DNA of 64,000 nt from Triticum aestivum (taxonomy: Eukaryota > Streptophyta > Magnoliopsida > Poales > Poaceae): positions 35,290,943 through 35,354,942 of the forward strand of contig NC_057814.1 of assembly GCF_018294505.1 (NCBI RefSeq), given 5' to 3'. The translations under genes and the position numbers were made by a program. The notes beneath the pieces were generated by a model that saw only the letters and a program-made list of their open reading frames with translations, did no database searches and was not told the origin of the DNA. This document shows, in pieces, positions 24,028 through 35,484 of the stretch (position 1 is the first letter of the stretch; each line of letters begins with the position of its first letter).

Positions 24028-24591
24028 TTAGTAAATCCATCTGCCAATTGATCCTTGGATGGAATAAACCGTATCTCCAATTTTTTTCTCAGCAACTCTT
24101 TCTCGTACAAAGTGAAAATCTATCTCAATATGCTTGGTTCTAGCATGAAAAACTGGATTAGCAGACAGATAAGTAGCACCCAAATTGTCACACCATAGAC
24201 AAGATGCACGATGCTGCTTAATTCCTAACTCATGAAGCAATGATTCCACCCAAATAATTTTAGCAGTTGCATTTGCTAGTGATTTATATTCAGCCTCTGT
24301 ACTTGACCTTGACACTGTGGCTTGTTTTCTGGCACTCCAAGAAATAAGGTTTGTCCCAAAGAACACTGCAAATCCTCTAGTCAACTTTTTGTCATCACTA
24401 CATCCAGCCCAGTCAGCATCAGAAAAGGCACTAACAAGTGTAGAATTCGAACGCTTGAACAGAAGTCCCAAACTCACAGTATGCTTAATATATCGTATAA
24501 TCCTTTTGACAGACGTCAAATGAGTGGAGGTAGGAGCATGCAAATATTGACAAACCTTGTTTACAGCAAATGATATGTCCGGCCGTGTCAA
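24028..24591 (-). pseudogene. Copia RNase H and connection domain (broken)
   Basis: 187 codons. Visible RNase H motifs are SDADWAGC (~57-64), STEAEY (~97-102), LWCDN (~132-136) and [11 protein letters not shown] (~154-164), carrying the usual acidic residues. Upstream, an in-frame TAA (minus strand, near 24600) precedes [11 protein letters not shown]. Downstream, one extra A in a poly-A run (near 24085) shifts the frame, so the usual tail is replaced by [12 protein letters not shown]. Both lesions are also in 38930-39493. The domain would degrade the RNA strand during reverse transcription; this copy cannot make a full polyprotein. Confidence 0.85.
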
Positions 24592-24646
24592 GGTTAAATA
24601 TTAAAGAGCTCCAACATCACTCCTATACTTTGTACTTTCTTGTTCA

Positions 24647-25585
24647 TTAAGCAGTTCTCCTTGATATGCCGAAAGTTGTTCTGAAGAAGACAATGGCGTG
24701 GGGTGAAGGTTTGCAATCCTTCATCCCCATACGAGTTAGAAGCTCAGTAGCATATTTTTCCTGATTTAACATTATGCCATCTTGAGTCTTCTTAACTTCA
24801 ATGCCCAAGAAGAAATGTAAGTCACCTAGTTCCTTCAATGCAAACTCTGAACGCAAATCACGCAAGAGAGCATTAGTAGCATTTCGTGATGAGCTTGCAA
24901 CAATGATGTCATCAACATATATAAGCACAAAAATCACTGTATTTTCCTTATTATAAATGAAGAGAGATGTATCTGCTTTGGATGGAACAAATCCAAGATG
25001 CTTCAATTGTAAACTTAACCTCGAGAACCATGCTCTAGGTGACTGCTTCAGACCATAAAGAGCCTTATCATGTTTGCAAACATAATGAGGTGTTTGTTTA
25101 ATCTCACACCCTGGTGGTTGCCTCATGTAGACATCCTCTTCTAGAACACCATGCAAAAACGCGTTCTGAACATCTAGCTGTCTAAGGCTCCATCCTTTGG
25201 AAACAACAATGGCTAGCACAAGTCTTATAGTAGCAGCTTTAACAACCGGACTAAATGTATCCTCGTAGTCAATACGATATCGTTGCTTAAACCCTTTTGC
25301 AACTAGATGTGCCTTGTACCTATCAATAGAGCCATATGCTTTTCTTTTTATTCTATAAACCCATTTGCAATCAATAATATTTTTACCTCTCTGACTCGGT
25401 AACAAATGCCATGTCTTATTCTTCATGAGTGCACCATATTCTTCATCCATAGCTCTTTTCCACCTAGGATCTCCAAATGCATCACTCAATTTTGCTAGTT
25501 CACCTGAAATACACAACATGCCATATGTTATTGTGCCATCCGTTCTTTTTTTAGGATTTCTAATACCTTTTTGAAGTCGAGTCAT
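24647..25585 (-). pseudogene. Copia reverse transcriptase (near-complete domain, frameshifted end)
   Basis: 312 codons starting [16 protein letters not shown] landmarks: [12 protein letters not shown] (~42-53), [20 protein letters not shown] (~91-110), [10 protein letters not shown] (~137-146), [12 protein letters not shown] (~176-187) and the catalytic YVDD at 223-226. An extra C near 24703 on the minus strand shifts the frame after KDCKPSP, so the C-terminus becomes an unrelated tail. The same extra base is in the copy at 39598. The 5' end is lost at the duplication junction with Gypsy DNA. It copied element RNA into DNA when intact. Confidence 0.88.
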
Positions 25586-25607
25586 TGAAGCCTGGTTCAG
25601 GGGCTAC
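25581..25607. other. Segmental-duplication junction: Copia pre-RT joined to Gypsy 3' tail
   Basis: Copia sequence (minus-strand ATGACTCGAC start of the RT frame) passes into the Gypsy tail TTGAAGCCTGGTTCAGG at a shared GTCAT (25581-25585). The same tail reads CGTCATTGAAGCC at 19869 in its normal context. Five bases of microhomology suggest end-joining or template switching. Confidence 0.75.
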
Positions 25608-26094
25608 TGAGGGACTCCTGGACTAGGGGGTCCTCGGGCATCCGACCTGTTAGACATGGGCCGGACTGATGGGCTGTGAAGATACGAAGACCAAAGACTT
25701 TCTCCCGTGTCCGGATGGGACTCTCTTTGGCGTGGAAGGCAAGCTTGGTGGCCAAATATGAAGATTCCTTTCTCTGTAACCGACCTTATGTTACCCTAGA
25801 TCCTTCCGGTGTCTATATAAACCGGAAGGCTAGGTCCATAGAGGCCAATAATCATCATAATCATAGTCATATAGGCTAGGCTTCTAGGGTTTTAGCCATT
25901 ATGATCTCGTGGTAGATCAACTCTTGTAATACTCATATTCATCAAGATCAATTAAGCACGAAGTAGGGTATTACCTCCATAGAGAGGGCCCGAACCTGGG
26001 CAAATATTGTGTCCCCTGTCTCCTGTTACCATCGAGACCATAGACGCAAAGTTCGGGACCCCCTACCTGAGATCCGCTGGTTTTGACACCGACA
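25608..26094 (+). repeat. Gypsy LTR C (487 bp)
   Basis: TGAGGGACTCC to GACACCGACA. Shared variants pair it with LTR A, and the same minisatellite units follow both, so A and C are duplicates of one LTR-array junction. Confidence 0.9.
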
Positions 26095-28610
26095 CCCATC
26101 AACAAAGAGAACCCCGCGGGCTATGACCCCATCAAACAGGAGAACCCTGTGGGCGAGGACCAAATTAACCAGGAGAACCCCGCGGGCGACACACACATCA
26201 ACCAATAGTCGACGGAGAGATGTCGGACGTGAAGTCGGAGTTTCTCGGCGACGCCCACATCAACCAGTAGTCGACGGAGAGATGTCGGGCGTGAACTCGG
26301 AGTTTCTCGGCGACGCCCACATCAATCAAGAGTACCCCGCGGGCGATGCCCACATCAACCAGGAGAACCCCGCGGGCGACAATGACATCAACCAAGAGAA
26401 CCCCGCGGGCTACACCCACATCAACCAGGAGAACCCCGTAGGCGACGACCGCATCAACCAGGAGAACAACGCGGGCGACAATGGCATCCACTAGGAGAAT
26501 CCCGCGGGCGACGCCCCCATCAACCAGGAGAACCCCACAGGTGACGACGGCATCAACCAGGAGAACCCCGCGAGCGACGGTGGCATCAACCAGGACAACC
26601 ATGTGGGCGATTCGCACATCAACGATGAGAACCCCGCGGGCCACGACGGCATCAACAAGGAGAACCCCGCGGGCGACGCCCACATCAACCAGGAGAACCC
26701 CGTAGCCGACAATGCACCAACCAGGAGGACGCCGCGGGCAACGAGGGCATCAACCAGGAGAACCACGCGACGACGACCACATCAACCTGGAGAAACCCGC
26801 CGGTGACGCCCACATCAACCAGCAGTCGACGGAGAGATGTCGGGCATGAAGGCGGAGTTTCTCGGCGACGGCCACATCAACCCAGAAAACCCCGCGGGCG
26901 ATGCCCACATCAACCGGGAGAACCCCACGGCGACGACGACATCAACCAAAAGAACCTCGCGGGTGAAGCCCACATAGCATGGAGAACCCCGCAGGCGACA
27001 GCAGCATCAACTAGGAGAACCCCATGGGCGACGACGGCATCAACCAGGAGAACCCCGTGGGTGACTCCCCCATCAACCAGGAGAACCCCATGGGTGACGA
27101 CGGCATCAACCAGGAAAACCCCGCGGGCGACGCCTACATCAACCAACCCCGCGGGCGACGACGACATCAACTTGAGAACCCTGCGGGTGACGACGACATC
27201 AACCAGCAGAACCCCGCGTGCGACGACAGCATCAACAAGGAGAACCCCGCTGGCGACGCCCACAGCAACCAGGAGAACCCCGCGGGTGACATCGGCATCA
27301 ACCAGGAAAACCCAGAGGGCGACGGCGGCATCACCCAGGAGAACCCCGCGGGCGACGCCCACATCAACCAGGAGAACCCTGCGGGCGACGACAGCATCAA
27401 CCAGGAGAACCCCGCGGGCGACGCCCCCATCAACCAGGAGAACCCCGCAGGCGACTATGCATCAACCAGGAGAACCCCGCGGGCGACGATGGCATCAACC
27501 AGGAGAATCCAGTTGGCGACGACGGCATTAACCAGGAGAACCCAGCGGGCGACGGCGACATCAACTAGGAGAACCCCGCGGGTGACACCCACATCAACTA
27601 GGAGAACCCTGCGGGCGACGACGGCATCAACCAGGAGAACTCCGCGGGCGATGCCCCCATCAACCAGGAGAACCCCATAGATGATTATGCATCAACCAGG
27701 AGAACCCCGCGTGCGACGATAGCATCAACCATGAGAACCCCGCGGGCGACGCCCACATCAACCAGGAGAACCCCGCGGGCGATGACGGCATCAACCAGGA
27801 GAACCCCGCGAGCGACGCCGGCATCAAACTAGAGAACCCCGCGGGCGACACCGGCATCAATCAGGAGAACCCCGCCGGCGACGACGGCATCAACCAGGAG
27901 AACCCCGCGGGCGACGATGGCATCAACCAGGAGAACCCCGCAGGCGACGACCGCATCAACCAGGAGAACAACGCGGGTGACGACGGCATCCACTAGGAGA
28001 ACCCCGCGGGCGACGCCCCCATCAACCAGGAGAAACCCCACAGGTGACGACGGCATCAACCAGGAGAACCCGGCGAGCGACGGCGGCTTCAACCAGGACA
28101 ACCATGTGGGCGATTCCCACATCAACGAGGAGAACCGCGCGGGCCACGACGGCATCAACAAGGAGAACCCCGCGGGCGACGCCCACATCAACCAGGAGAA
28201 CCCCGCAGCCGACAATGCACCAACCAGGAGAACGCCGCGGGTAACGAGGGCATCAACCAGGAGAACCACGCGGGCGACGACCACATCAACCTGGAGAAAC
28301 CCGCCGGTGACGCCCACATCAACCAGAAGTCGAGGAAAGATGTCGAGCATGAAGGCGGAGTTTCTCGGCGACGGCCACATCAACCCAGAAAACCCCTCGG
28401 GCGATGCCCACATCAACCAGGAGAACCCCACGGGCGACGACGACATCAACCAAAAGAACCTCGCGGGTGACGCCCACATAGCATGGAGAACCCCACAGGC
28501 AACGACAATATCAACCAGGAGAACCCCGTGGGCGACGACGGCATCAACCAGGAGAACCCCGTGGGTGACTCGCCCAACAACCAGGAGAAACCCATGGGTG
28601 ACGACGGCAT
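26095..28610 (+). repeat. Minisatellite block M3a with ~1.5 kb higher-order repeat
   Basis: 33 bp units as in M1 and M2. Distinctive runs recur about 1.5 kb apart: the CCACTAGGAGAA unit at ~26489 and ~27990, and the ACGACCACATCAACCTGG unit plus leader at ~26773 and ~28277. Leader segments lie near 26212, 26270, 26822 and 28326. The block is interrupted at GGCAT by the Angela-type element. Confidence 0.92.
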
Positions 28611-30336
28611 TGAAGGAAATATGCCCTAGAGGCAATAATAAAGTATTATATATTTCCTTATATAATGATAAATGTTTATTATTCATGCTAGAATTGTATT
28701 AACCGGAAACATAATACATGTGTGAATACATAGACAAACAGAGTGTCACTAGTATGCCTCTACTTGACTAGCTCGTTAATCAAAGATGGTTATGTTTCCT
28801 AGCCATAGACATGAGTTTTCATTTGATTAACGAGATCACCTCATTAGGAGAATGACGTGATTGACTTGACCCATTCCGTTAGCTTAGCACCCGATCGTTT
28901 AGTATGTTGCTATTGCTTTTGTTCATGACTTATACATGTTCCTCTGACTATGAGATTATGAACCTTCCGTTTACCGAGGAACACTTTGTGTGCTACCAAA
29001 CGTCACAACGTAAATGGGTGATTATAAAGGTGCTCTACAGGTGTCTCCAAAGGTACTTGTTGGGTTGGCGTATTTCGAGATTAGGATTTGTCACTCCGAT
29101 TGTCGGAGAGGTATCTCTGGGCCCACTCGGTAATGCACATCACAATAAGCCTTGCAAGCATTGTGACTAATAAGTTAGTTGCGGGATGATGTGTTACGGA
29201 ACGAGTAAAGAGACTTGCCGGTAACGAGATTGAACTAGGTATCGAGATACCGACGATCGAATCTCGGGCAAGTAACATACTGATGACAAAGGGAACAACG
29301 TATGTTGTTATGCGGTCTGACCGATAAAGATCTTCATAGAATATGTGGGAGCCAATATGGGCATCCAGGTCCCGCTATTGGTTATTGACCGGAGACGTGT
29401 CTCGGTCATGTCTACATAGTTCTCGAACCTGGAGGGTCCGCACGCTTAAAGTTACGATGACAGTTTTATTATGAGTTTATGTATGTTGATGTACCGAAGG
29501 AGTTCGGAGTCCCGGATGAGATCGGGGACATGACGAGGAGCCTCGAAATGGTCGAGACGTAAAGATCGATATATTGGACAACTATATTCGGACTTCGGAA
29601 AGGATCCGAGTGATTCGGGTATTTTTCGGAGTACCGGAGAGTTACGGGAATACGTATTGGGCCTTATTGGGCCATACGGGAAAGAAGAAAAAGGGCCTCA
29701 AGGGTGGCGGCACCCCTCCCCTTGGTCTGGTCCGAATTGGACTAGGGAAGGGGGGCGCCCCCCTCCTTCCTTCTCTTTTTCCCTTCCTCTTTTCCTATTC
29801 CATATGGGAGGTGGAATCCTACTAGGACTAGGGAGTCCTAGTAGGACTCCACACTTGGTGCGCCCCCTCCTAGGGCTGGCCTCCTCCTCCCTTGCTCCTT
29901 TATATACGGGGGCAGGGGGGCACCCCAGAGACACAACAATTGATCCTGGTGATCTCTTAGCCGTGTGCGGTGCCCCCCTCCACCATATTACACCTCGATA
30001 ATACCGTTGCGGAGCTTAGGCGAAGCCCTGCGTCGGTGGAACATCATCATCGTCACCACGCCGTCGTGCTGACGAAACTCTCCCTCAACACTCGGCTGGA
30101 TCGGAGTTCGAGGGACGTCATCGAGCTGAACGTGTGTAGAACTCGGAGGTGCCGTGCGTTCGGTACTTGATCGGTCGGATCGTGAAGACGTACGACTACA
30201 TCAACCGCGTTGTGATAACGCTTCCGCTATCGGTCTACGAGGGTACGTGGACAACACTCTCCCCTCTTGTTGCTATGCATCACCATGATCTTGCGTGTGC
30301 GTAGGAATTTTTTTGAAATTACTACGTTCCCCAACA
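28611..30336 (+). repeat. 5' LTR of Angela-type element (1726 bp)
   Basis: It opens TGAAGGAAATATGCCC, ends CCCCAACA, and is followed by the primer site. Frames of 60-114 codons inside recur in the 3' LTR and are not genes. Confidence 0.95.
29901..29906 (+). promoter_or_regulatory. TATA box in the Angela-type 5' LTR
   Basis: TATATA in CTTTATATACGGGG, about 435 bp before the LTR end. The same motif is at 36774-36779 in the 3' LTR. Confidence 0.6.
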
Positions 30337-30337
30337 G

Positions 30338-30350
30338 TGGTATCAGAGCC
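30338..30350 (+). other. Primer-binding site of Angela-type element
   Basis: TGGTATCAGAGCC, complementary to initiator-methionine tRNA, two bases after the 5' LTR. Confidence 0.92.
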
Positions 30351-31656
30351 TGGTTTATGCGTTGATGCTATGCACGAGTAGAACACAAGTGATTTGTGGG
30401 CGATATAAGTCATACTGCTTACCAGCATGTCATACTTTGGTTCAGCGGTATTGTGAGATGAAGCGGCCCGGACCGACATTACGCGTACGCTTACGCGAGA
30501 CTGGTTTCACCGTTTGGAGCACTCGTTGCTTAAAGGTGACTGGCGGGTGTCTGTCTCTCTCACTTTAGTTGAACTGAGTGTGGCTACGCCCGGTCCTTGC
30601 GAAGGTTAAAACAGCACCAACTTGACAAACTATCATTGTGGTTTTGATGCGTAGGTAAGAACGGTTCTTGCTAAGCCCGTAGCAGCCACGTAAAACTTGC
30701 AACAACAAAGTAGAGGACGTCTAACTTGTTTTTGCAGGGCATGTTGTGATGTGATATGGTCAAGACATGATGTGATATAATGTGTTGTATGAGATGATCA
30801 TGTTTTGTAACCGAGTTATCGGCAACTGGCAGGAGCCATATGGTGGTCGCTTTATTGTATGAGATGCAATAGCCATGTAATAGTTTTACTTTATCACTAA
30901 ACGGTAGCGATAGTCGTAAAAGCAATAAGTTGGCGAGACGACAACGATGCTACGATGGACATCAAGGTGTCGCGCCGGTGACGATGGTGATCATGACGGT
31001 GCTTCGGAGATGGAGATCACGAGCACGGTGCTTCGGAGATGGAGATCACAAGCACAAGATGATGATGGCCATATCATATCACTTATATTAATTGCATGTG
31101 ATGTTAATCCTTTATGCATCTTATCTTGCTTTGATTGACGGTAGCATTATAAGATGATCTCTCACTAAAATTTCAAGATAAAAGTGTTCTCCCTGAGTAT
31201 GCACCGTTGCAAAAGTTCTTCGTGCTGAGACACCACGTGTTAATCGGGTGTGATAGGCTCTACGTTCAAATACAACGGGTGCAAAACAGTTGCACACGCG
31301 GAATACTCAGGTTAAACTTGACGAGCCTAGCATATACAGATATGGCCTCGGAACACAGAGACCGAAAGGTCGAGCGTGAATCATATAGTAGATATGATCA
31401 ACATAGTGATGTTCACCATTGAAACTACTCCATCTCACATGTTAATCGGACATGGTTTAGTTGCTTTGGATCACGTAACCACTTAGATGAGTAGAGGGAT
31501 GTCTATCTAAGTGGGAGTTCTTAAGTAATATGATTAATTGAACTTAAATTTATCATGAACTTAGTCCTGATAGTATTTTGCAAATTATGTTGTAGATCAA
31601 TAGCTCGCGTTGTTGCTTCCCTATGTTTATTTTTGATATGTTCCTAGAGAAAAATT
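30351..31656 (+). other. Untranslated leader of the Angela-type element
   Basis: 1.3 kb between the primer site and gag without a supportable gene. It contains a short direct repeat near 31000-31050 (GTGCTTCGGAGATGGAGATCAC twice, 31 bp apart). Confidence 0.6.
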
Positions 31657-32480
31657 ATGTTGAAAAATGTTAGTAGCAAAGATGCGGATTGGATCCGTGA
31701 TCTGAGGATTATCCTCATTGCTGCACAGAAAAATTATGTCCTTGATGCACCGCTAGGTGACAGACCTATTGCAGGAGCAGATGCAGACGTTATGAACGTT
31801 TGGCTAGCTCAATATGATGACTACTTGATAGTTTAGTGCACCATGCTTAACAGCTTAGAATCGGGACTTCAAAGACGTTTTGAACGTCATGGACCATATG
31901 AGACGTTCCAGGAGTTGAAGTTAATATTTCAAGCAAATACCCGAGTTGAGAGATATGAAGTCTCCAACAAGTTCTATAGCTAAAAGATGGAGGAGAATCG
32001 CTCAACTAGTGAGCATGTGCTCAGATTGTCTAGGTACTACAATCGCTTGAATCAAGTGGGAGTTAATCTTCCAGATAAAATAGTGATTGACAGAATTCTC
32101 TAGTCACCATCACCAAGTTAGTAGAACTTCGTGATGAACTATAGTATGCAAGGGATGACGAAAGTAATTCCCAAGCTCTTCGTGATGCTTAAATCGACGA
32201 AGGTAGAAATCAAGAAAAACATCAAGTGTTGATGCTTGACAAGACCACTTCAAGTGTTGATGGTTGACGAGACCACTAGTTTCAAGAAAAGGGCAAAGGG
32301 AAGAAGGGGAACTTCAAAAAGAACGGCAAGCAAGTTGCTACTCAAGTGAAGAAACCCAAGTCTGTACCTAAGCCTGAGACTAAGTGCCTCTACTACAAAG
32401 GGACTGGTCACTGGAAGCGGAACTACCCCAACTATTTGGTGGATAAGAAGGATGGCAAAGTGAACAAAGGTATATTGGAT
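31657..32480 (+). pseudogene. Copia gag (broken) with altered zinc knuckle
   Basis: The capsid-like frame starts MLKNVSSKDADWIRD and continues through LRIILIAAQKNYVLDAPLGD. It is broken by in-frame stops after DDYLIV (~31834) and KFYS (~31981) and again near 32101. The nucleocapsid part (~32380-32440) reads KCLYYKGTGHWKRNYPNYL, where a CCHC zinc knuckle is expected; the second and fourth cysteines are tyrosines. Gag would form the virus-like particle. Damage is by point mutation rather than deletion. Confidence 0.8.
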
Positions 32481-32816
32481 ATACATGTTATTGATGTGTA
32501 CTTACTAGTGTTTATAGCAACCCCTCGGTATTTGATACTGGTTTAGTTGCTAAGAGTAGTAACTCGAAACGGGAGTTGCAGAATAAACAGAGACTAGTAA
32601 AAGGCAAGGTGACGATGTGTGTTGGAAGTAGTTCCAAGATTGATATGATCATCATCGCACACTCCCTGTACTTTCGGGATTAGTGTTGAAACTAGATAAG
32701 TGTTATTTGGTGTTTGTGTTGAGCATGAATATGATTTGATCATGTTTATTGCAATATGGTTATTCATCTAAGTTAGAGAACAATTGTTGTTCTGTTTACA
32801 TGAATAAAAACCTTCT

Positions 32817-33955
32817 ATGGTCATACACACCAACGAAAATGGTTTGTTGGACCTCGATCGTAGTGATACACATATTCATAATATTGAAGCCAAAAGATGC
32901 AAAGTTAATAATGATAGTGCAACTTATTTGTGGCACTGCCGTTTAGGTCATATTGGTGTAAAGCGCATGAAGAAACTCCATACTGATGGGATTTTGGAAT
33001 CACTTGATTATGAATCACTTGATGCTTGCGAACCGTGCCTCATGGGCAAGATGACTAAAATGCCGTTCTCCGGAACTATGGAGAGAGCAACAGATTTGTT
33101 GGAAATCATACATACAGATGTATGTGGTCCGATGAATATTGAGGCTCGTAGCAGGTATCATTATTTTCTGACCTTCACAGATGATTTGAGCAGATATGGG
33201 TATATCTCCTTAATGAAACAGAAGTCTGAAACATTTGAAAAGTTTATATAATTTCAGAGTGAAGCGGAAAATCATCGTAACAAGAAAATAAAGTTTCTAC
33301 GATCTGATCGTGGAGAAGAGTATTTGAGTTATGAGTTTGGCCTTCAGTTAAAACAATGTGAAATAGTTTCGCTACTCACGCCACCTGGAACACCACAGCA
33401 TAATGGTGTGTCCGAACGTCATAACCGTACTTTATTGGATATAGTGCAATCTATGATGTCTCTTACCAATTTACCACTATCGTTTTGGGGTTATGCATTA
33501 GAGACAGCTACATTCACGTTAAATAGGGCACCATCAAAATCGTTGAGACGACGCCTTATGAACTGAGGTTTAGCAAGAAACCAAAGTTGTCGTTTCTTAA
33601 AGTTTGGGGTTGCGATGCTTATGTGAAAAAGTTTCATCCTGATAAGCTCAAACCCAAATCGGAGAAATGTGTCTTCATAGGATACCCAAAGGAGACAGTT
33701 GGGTACACCTTCTATCACAGATCCGAAGGCAAGACATTCGTTGCTAAGAATGGATCCTTTCTAGAGAAGGAGTTTCTCTCGAAAGAAGTGAGTGGGAGGA
33801 AAGTAGAACTTGATGAGGTAACTGTACCTGCTCCCTTATTGGAAAGTAGTTCATCACAGAAATCTGTTCCTGTGACTTCTACACCAATTAGTGAGGAAGA
33901 TAATGATGATGATCATGTAACTTCAGATCAAGTTACTACCAAACCTCGTAGGTAG
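32817..33955 (+). pseudogene. Copia integrase with C-terminal linker (broken)
   Basis: The zinc-binding HHCC region is seen as WHCRLGHIG ... ACEPCLMGK (~32930-33050). The catalytic core follows with IIHTDVCGP (first Asp, ~33105), RSDRGEEYL (second Asp, ~33303) and HNGVSERHNR (Glu, ~33400). A stop at ~33249 and shifts near 33545 break it. The linker 33587-33955 has the usual VWGCDAYVKK and KCVFIGYPKETVGY blocks and an acidic tail. It inserted element DNA into the genome when intact. Confidence 0.85.
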
Positions 33956-34006
33956 ACCAGAGTAAGATCCGCACCAGAGTGGTACGGTAATCCTGTTCTG
34001 GAGATT

Positions 34007-34690
34007 ATGTTACTAGACCATGACGAACCTACGAACTATGAGGAAGCGATGATGAGCCCAGATTCCACAAAATGGCTTGAGGCCATGAAATCTGAGATGA
34101 GATCCATATATGAGAACAAAGTATGGACTTTGATTGACTTGCCCAATGATCGGCGAGCCATTGAGATTAAATGGATCTTCAAGAGGAAGACAGACAGTGA
34201 TAGTAGTGTTACTATCGACAAAGCTAGAATTGTCGCAAAAAGGTTTTCGACAAGTTCAAGGTGTTGACTATGATGAGAGTTTCTCACTCGTATCTATGCT
34301 TAAATCTGTCTGAATCATGTTACCAATTGCCGCATTTTATGAAATATGGCAAATGGATCAACAAAACTGCATTCCTTAATGGATTTATTGTATATGATGC
34401 AACCAGAAGGTTTTGTCAATCCTAAAAGTGCTAACAAAATATGCAAGTTCCAGCGATCCATCTATGGACTGGTGCAAGCATCTCGGAGTTGGAATATACG
34501 CTTTGATAAGTTGATCGAAGGATATAGTTGTATACAGAATTGCGGTGAAGCCTGTATTTACAAGAAAGTGAGTGGGAGCACTACAACATTTCTGATAAGT
34601 ATATGTGAATGACATATTGTTGATCGGAAATAATGTAGAATTATTCTGCAAAGCATAAAGGAGTGTTTGAAAGGAGTTTTTCAAGACCTC
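34007..34690 (+). pseudogene. Copia reverse transcriptase (broken; YVND in place of YVDD)
   Basis: The first part, 34007-34267, shows NYEEAMMSPDSTKWLEAM, VWTLIDLP and KARIVAK before a frameshift. The second part, 34346-34612, shows MQPEGFVNP and KFQRSIYGLVQASRSWNIRF. At ~34601-34630 a third frame reads YVNDILLIGN, so the catalytic box has one Asp changed to Asn. At least two frameshifts and the active-site change make it inactive. Confidence 0.82.
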
Positions 34691-34830
34691 CGTGAAGCTG
34701 CTTACATATTGAGCATCAAGATCTATAGAGATAGATCAAGACGCTTGATAAGTTTATTCAATGAGTACATACCTTAACAAGTTTTTGAAGTGGTTCAAAA
34801 TGGAACAGTCAAAGAAAGAGTTTCTTACCT

Positions 34831-35250
34831 GTGTTACAAGGTGTGAAATTGAGTACGACTCAAAGCCCGACCACGACAGAAGATAGAAAAAGAATGAAAG
34901 CCATTCCCTATGCCTTGGCCATAGGTTCTATAAAGTATGCCATGCTGTGTACCAGATCTATTGTATACCCTACACTGATTTTGGCAAGGGAGTACAATAG
35001 TGATCTAGGAGTAGATCACTGGACAGCGGTCAAAATTATCCTTAGTGGAATAAGGATATGTTTCTCAATTATGGAAGTGACAAAAAGGTTCGTCGTAAAG
35101 GGTTACGTCGATACAAGTTTTGACACTAAATCTAGATGACTCTAAGTCTCGGTCTAGATACATATTGAAAGTGGAAGCAATTAGCTAGAGTAGCGCCGTG
35201 CAGAGCATTGTAGACATAGAAATTTGCAAAATACTTACGGATCTGAATGT
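34831..35250 (+). pseudogene. Copia RNase H remnant
   Basis: Frame 34831-35139 reads PYALAIGSIKYAMLCTR and later VVKGYVDTSFDT, the connection and first acidic region of Copia RNase H. The following text near 35140-35250 continues in other frames with several stops and lacks the middle of the domain. Confidence 0.7.
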
Positions 35251-35471
35251 GGCAGACCCGTTGACTAAAATTATCTCACAATCAAAACATGATCACACCA
35301 TAGTACTCTTTGGGTGTTAATCGCATAGCGATGTGAACTAGATTATTGACTCTAGTAAACCCTTTGAGTGTTGGTCACATAGAGATGTGAACTATGGGTG
35401 TTAATCACATGGTGATGTGAATTATTGATGTTAAATCACATGGCGATGTGAACTAGATTATTGACTCTAGT

Positions 35472-35484
35472 GCAAGTGGGAGAC
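35472..35484 (+). other. Polypurine tract of Angela-type element
   Basis: GCAAGTGGGAGAC immediately before the 3' LTR. Upstream (35330-35470) an A/T-rich phrase around CACATGGTGATGTGAAC is repeated several times, as is usual in this family's 3' untranslated region. Confidence 0.85.

Larger units (their letters stand above)
23751..25585 (-). mobile_element. Small-LTR Copia, truncated copy (3' LTR, RNase H, reverse transcriptase)
   Basis: The element lies on the minus strand with its 3' LTR at low coordinates. Its left flank is GGCAT within the minisatellite, the same site as the fuller copy at 38653. It stops abruptly in the pre-RT region at 25581-25585, where Gypsy 3' sequence begins. It is the product of a segmental duplication rather than a separate insertion. 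Confidence 0.88.

Noticed and set aside
23751..25585. Independent Copia insertion at the same site as 38653
   Set aside because: Shared GGCAT flank, shared upstream minisatellite and three shared lesions make duplication of one insertion far simpler.
29574..30170. Proline/glycine-rich frames in the Angela-type LTR
   Set aside because: They lie in the LTR and recur at 36448-37042; they are not separate genes.
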